Position numbers and translations under genes: made by a program
The notes under the pieces: generated by a model
Told to the model about the DNA's origin: nothing
Seen by the model: only the letters and a program-made list of their open reading frames with translations
The model's database searches: none
Shown here: piece by piece, positions 5,229 through 7,347 of the stretch
Position numbering within the stretch: the first letter of the stretch is position 1
Layout of the letters: every line of letters begins with the position of its first letter
Source of the DNA: Desulfurococcales archaeon
GTDB taxonomy: Archaea > Thermoproteota > Thermoprotei_A > Sulfolobales > NBVN01
Direction: 5' to 3'
Assembly: GCA_021160415.1 (NCBI GenBank)
Contig: JAGHCP010000063.1
Coordinates: 1 to 7,347 of the forward strand
Length of the DNA: 7,347 bases

Positions 5229-6596
5229 TTACCTGTAAACCTTAAGGAATTCGTGCCTTTCCAATAGGCTCTTAACAGCCTTACCTACATTCCTAGACGT
5301 AGTGACCACCGGGATAATCTTGGAAACCCTTTGCGCGGCCTCCCTAGCGCCCTCACCATCGAAGTACGCAATTACAGGTATCCTGAAGTCCTTACCTACC
5401 TCCTCAATTGCGCTGGCCATATCGGACGCGCTCTCAGCTGCCGTGGGGACATACACCAGTATTCCTAAGTCATACGTGTTCTCAATGCCTTCAACCGTGA
5501 AGGTCTTCACCACTTGATTCATGAAGGAATCACCTCCGAAATCTATGGGGTTGCTTCCAGAGAATGCCTTCCCCGCCGCCTCCATTATTTTCCTTTTCAA
5601 GGACGGATCTATTGTTGGGAGCTCGACGTTAAGGCCTTCAAGCTGCGACGCCGTAACTATTCCCAGCCCTCCTGAATTGCTGGCTATGAGAACCTTCCTT
5701 GCCTCAACATCCCCTACCCTCCTCAAAATCTCGCATACTTCGACTAAATCATCAACATCGTCCGCTAGGTAAGCACCTATTTTCTTAGCGGCTGCCTTGA
5801 AGGTGGCGTAGGAGCCTGCAAGGCCTCCCGTGTGGGATGAAACCGCCTTCATGCTTTTCTCTCCTTTCCCACCCTTCAGAATGCATAGAGGTTTCCTTAG
5901 CGAGAGCTCGAAGCCTTTCTCTATGAATTCCTTACCGTCCTTAACCCACTCGATGTAGGCAATCATGGACTCCGTTCCCTCATCCCTTAACGCGTAATCG
6001 AATAACTCCTCAACACCCACATCAGCCGCATTACCTATGCTGAAGAAGAATGATGTGCCAGCTGAGAGTTCCCTTAACCTCGAAATAACTACGCCGCCCA
6101 TCGCGCCCGACTGCATTGCTAGGCCAACGCTTCCCGGCTCGGGCATTACCTCGATACTGGCGTGCAACCTCTGATCTGTGAAGGACACACCAGCAGAGTT
6201 CGGACCTATGACTCTGACCTTCCCATCCCGGATTACCTCCTCTAAAGCTCTTTGGGCCTCCTCATTACCAGCCTCTTTAAACCCTGCAGTTACAACAATA
6301 GCTAACCCGCACCCCACCTCCTTAGTGTCCCTAAGAACTTGAGGGACTACCTTAGCGGGAACAGCGATGACCACAAGGTCCGGAGTTTCAGGGAGATCCT
6401 TAAGCGATGCATACGCTTTGAGACCTAAAATCTCCGACCTCTTGGGATTCACGGGAAATATCTTACCTTTAAACCCGAACTCAATTATGTTCTTTAGCAG
6501 AACGTTCCCGACCTTGCCGGGGGTTGCCGAAGCTCCCACAACGGCTACGGATTTAATCCCACGCGTCAACTCGTAGAGAGAATTCCTGCTCGACAC
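5229..6596 (-). CDS. acdA: ADP-forming acyl-CoA synthetase (acetate-CoA ligase type), alpha subunit
   Basis: This subunit, with an ATP-grasp beta subunit, converts acyl-CoA, ADP and phosphate to acid, CoA and ATP: the substrate-level phosphorylation step of peptide- and sugar-fermenting archaea. The 455 residues fit a free alpha subunit. The CoA-binding Rossmann domain has VAVVGASATPGKVG (17-30), FPVNPKRSEILGLKAY (47-62) and GPNSAG (131-136). The ligase domain has MQSGAMGG (161-168) and SSHTGGLAG (253-261), with His255 the probable phosphohistidine. A third domain has SNSGGLG (306-312) and NPIDFGGD (349-356). The GTG start is preceded by GAGGGG eight bases upstream. No ATP-grasp domain is fused, and no beta subunit gene is in the window. 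Being adjacent to iorAB suggests aryl-acetyl-CoA substrates, as for the aryl-specific isoforms of Pyrococcus/Thermococcus, but this is inference from context. Confidence 0.9.
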   Translation of the reverse strand: MSSRNSLYELTRGIKSVAVVGASATPGKVGNVLLKNIIEFGFKGKIFPVNPKRSEILGLKAYASLKDLPETPDLVVIAVPAKVVPQVLRDTKEVGCGLAIVVTAGFKEAGNEEAQRALEEVIRDGKVRVIGPNSAGVSFTDQRLHASIEVMPEPGSVGLAMQSGAMGGVVISRLRELSAGTSFFFSIGNAADVGVEELFDYALRDEGTESMIAYIEWVKDGKEFIEKGFELSLRKPLCILKGGKGEKSMKAVSSHTGGLAGSYATFKAAAKKIGAYLADDVDDLVEVCEILRRVGDVEARKVLIASNSGGLGIVTASQLEGLNVELPTIDPSLKRKIMEAAGKAFSGSNPIDFGGDSFMNQVVKTFTVEGIENTYDLGILVYVPTAAESASDMASAIEEVGKDFRIPVIAYFDGEGAREAAQRVSKIIPVVTTSRNVGKAVKSLLERHEFLKVYR

Positions 6597-6628
6597 GCCT
6601 TCAGCCCCTCTAACGCTTTATGGCCGAG

Positions 6629-6636
6629 GATAAAAA
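6629..6636 (-). promoter_or_regulatory. Candidate TATA box for the acyl-CoA ligase gene
   Basis: TTTTTATC on the - strand is centred about 37 bases before GTG at 6596, predicting a leader of about 10 bases. That would place the transcription start next to the GAGGGG at 6605-6610, so either the leader is slightly longer or that site is not used. Weak call. Confidence 0.3.
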
Positions 6637-6655
6637 CCTCTGCTCAAACATTAAA

Positions 6656-6663
6656 CTTTAAAG
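6656..6663 (+). promoter_or_regulatory. Candidate TATA box for the phosphoribosyltransferase gene
   Basis: CTTTAAAG is centred about 37 bases before ATG at 6697 and predicts transcription starting near 6686, a leader of about 11 bases. The GGGAG immediately before the ATG is too close to act as a normal Shine-Dalgarno site, in keeping with a short-leader mRNA. Confidence 0.4.
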
Positions 6664-6665
6664 AA

Positions 6666-6676
6666 AACACAGTGTT
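6666..6676. promoter_or_regulatory. 11-base palindrome in the divergent promoter region, operator candidate
   Basis: AACAC-A-GTGTT is a perfect palindrome around a central A in the 100-base gap between the divergent ligase and phosphoribosyltransferase genes. It lies just downstream of the + strand TATA candidate, where a repressor would block polymerase, and upstream of the - strand promoter. A direct repeat TTAAAC (6651 and 6675) lies around it. A 10-of-11 copy is at 5199-5209. Confidence 0.35.
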
Positions 6677-6696
6677 AAACATACATAAGTGGGAGT

Positions 6697-7284
6697 ATGG
6701 AGTTCCTAACCCCTTCATGGGACGACATACATCTTTATTCCGCTAAACTCGCTTTGAAGGTTTTGGAGGATTACAGACCCGACATCATCATAGGGGTCCT
6801 TAGAGGGGGGTATATAGTTGCTAGGATAGTTGCTGATATCATGGGGGTCAAGGATCTTGGTGTTGTGGAGGTTAAGTTCTACAAGGGTGTGGGTGAGACA
6901 GCTGAGAAACCCGTAATTACACAGCCTTTAGTTGCGGATGTTAAGGACAAGAACGTCCTGATAGTGGACGACGTGGTTGATTCGGGGAGGACCCTCCAGA
7001 TAGTTACGGAGCAAACGAGGTTGCGAGGAGCTAAGAACCTCAAGTCCGCATCCATCTATTACAAGCCGAGATCGATAGCGAGGCCTGACTATTTCATAGT
7101 AGAGACCTCTAAGTGGATCCTCTTCCCATGGGAAGCTGCGGAATTCCTGGAGGATATGGGGGTCTATATGGATTTGGAGAAAGCAACCCAATTAATTAGA
7201 GATTCAGGCATCAAGGTCAGGGAGGATGTTGCTCGCACGCTGCTTGAAGCATTGAAGACACGGGCATCTAAGACTCAGGACTGA
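6697..7284 (+). CDS. Purine phosphoribosyltransferase (Gpt-like, xanthine/hypoxanthine/guanine type)
   Basis: A 195-residue type I phosphoribosyltransferase that would join a purine base to PRPP for nucleotide salvage in the cytoplasm. The first substrate loop is GVLRGGYI (33-40). The PRPP-binding signature is VLIVDDVVDSGRTL (87-100), with the acidic pair Asp91-Asp92 followed by the DSGRT phosphate loop. WILFPWE (140-146) is typical of archaeal Gpt-like enzymes near the base-recognition site. After it, about 45 residues form a helical tail longer than the minimal fold. The ATG start gives a good N-terminus (FLTPSWDDIHLYS, family-like). Base specificity cannot be assigned from these motifs. 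It is transcribed divergently from the ligase gene and alone within the window. Confidence 0.88.
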   Translation: MEFLTPSWDDIHLYSAKLALKVLEDYRPDIIIGVLRGGYIVARIVADIMGVKDLGVVEVKFYKGVGETAEKPVITQPLVADVKDKNVLIVDDVVDSGRTLQIVTEQTRLRGAKNLKSASIYYKPRSIARPDYFIVETSKWILFPWEAAEFLEDMGVYMDLEKATQLIRDSGIKVREDVARTLLEALKTRASKTQD

Positions 7285-7347
7285 TAAAGGGTTCCAGGCT
7301 TAAGGGTTGTTCCAGAAGGAACTCTGTGCTTAGCTGGAATCTCAGCC
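7275..7347 (-). CDS. Possible 3' end of a convergent gene (very short, unrecognised)
   Basis: On the - strand one frame is open from the window edge for 23 codons and ends in TGA at 7277-7275, overlapping the phosphoribosyltransferase tail by 10 bases. It reads IPAKHRVPSGTTLKPGTLY before its end, a plausible but unassigned peptide. Two other frames (both + strand) are also open here, so the support is weak. Confidence 0.25.
   Translation of the reverse strand, partial: AEIPAKHRVPSGTTLKPGTLYQS
7292..7339 (+). repeat. Imperfect nested stem-loop after the phosphoribosyltransferase gene
   Basis: TTCCAG (7292-7297) pairs with CTGGAA (7334-7339). CTTAAG (7299-7304) pairs with CTTAG (7329-7333) with one bulged T, and a single bulged G separates the two stems. 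Inside, GTTCC-AGAA-GGAAC (7309-7322) forms a second hairpin. It begins eight bases after the stop codon and could be a 3'-end structure or a coincidence within an unseen gene. Confidence 0.3.

Noticed and set aside
5302..5772. Two consecutive + strand open frames
   Set aside because: Both lie antisense to the acyl-CoA ligase gene and have biased Ser/Thr/Pro compositions typical of shadow frames.
6928..7191. 87-codon open frame on the - strand
   Set aside because: Antisense to the PRPP-binding motif region of the phosphoribosyltransferase.

Overview
The window looks like a thermophilic archaeon, most likely of the Thermoproteota/TACK lineage. The evidence is the gene set (ferredoxin-dependent 2-ketoacid oxidation, ADP-forming acyl-CoA ligase, split lipoate ligase, archaeal purine phosphoribosyltransferase), heavy AGG/AGA and ATA codon use, frequent GTG starts, A/T-rich TATA-like boxes and strong Shine-Dalgarno sites inside operons. 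No more precise taxon can be read from the sequence alone.

Left block (1-1636, + strand). Three overlapping genes form one unit: the catalytic part of a lipoate-protein ligase (LplA; its 5' end lies outside the window), its separately encoded accessory domain (LplB), and a HAD-superfamily phosphatase. A convergent gap of 134 bases follows.

Middle block (5140 down to 1771, - strand). This is an operon of indolepyruvate:ferredoxin oxidoreductase alpha and beta subunits (iorA, iorB; 4-base overlap) and, 11 bases further on, a radical SAM protein. The radical SAM protein has a CX3CX2C motif, a late LGCMRPP motif and a C-terminal Cys-Cys pair. I read it as a candidate member of the LipS1/LipS2-type (BioB-like) lipoyl synthases, which would link it functionally to the neighbouring lplA-lplB. 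Upstream of iorA, on the same strand but with its own 88-base gap, is the alpha subunit of an ADP-forming acyl-CoA synthetase. Together these suggest aryl-amino-acid fermentation: aryl pyruvate to aryl-acetyl-CoA plus reduced ferredoxin (IorAB), then to aryl acetate plus ATP (the ADP-forming ligase, whose beta subunit is not in this window).

Right block (6697-7284, + strand). A purine-type phosphoribosyltransferase is transcribed divergently from the ligase gene across a 100-base promoter region containing an 11-base palindrome. A near copy of that palindrome lies upstream of iorA. The last 63 bases hold an imperfect stem-loop and possibly the 3' end of a convergent minus-strand gene.

No rRNA, tRNA, CRISPR or mobile element is seen. 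The most interesting idea is that this is a compact archaeal lipoate assembly locus (split ligase plus LipS-like radical SAM) joined to a 2-ketoacid oxidation operon whose enzyme does not itself use lipoate.
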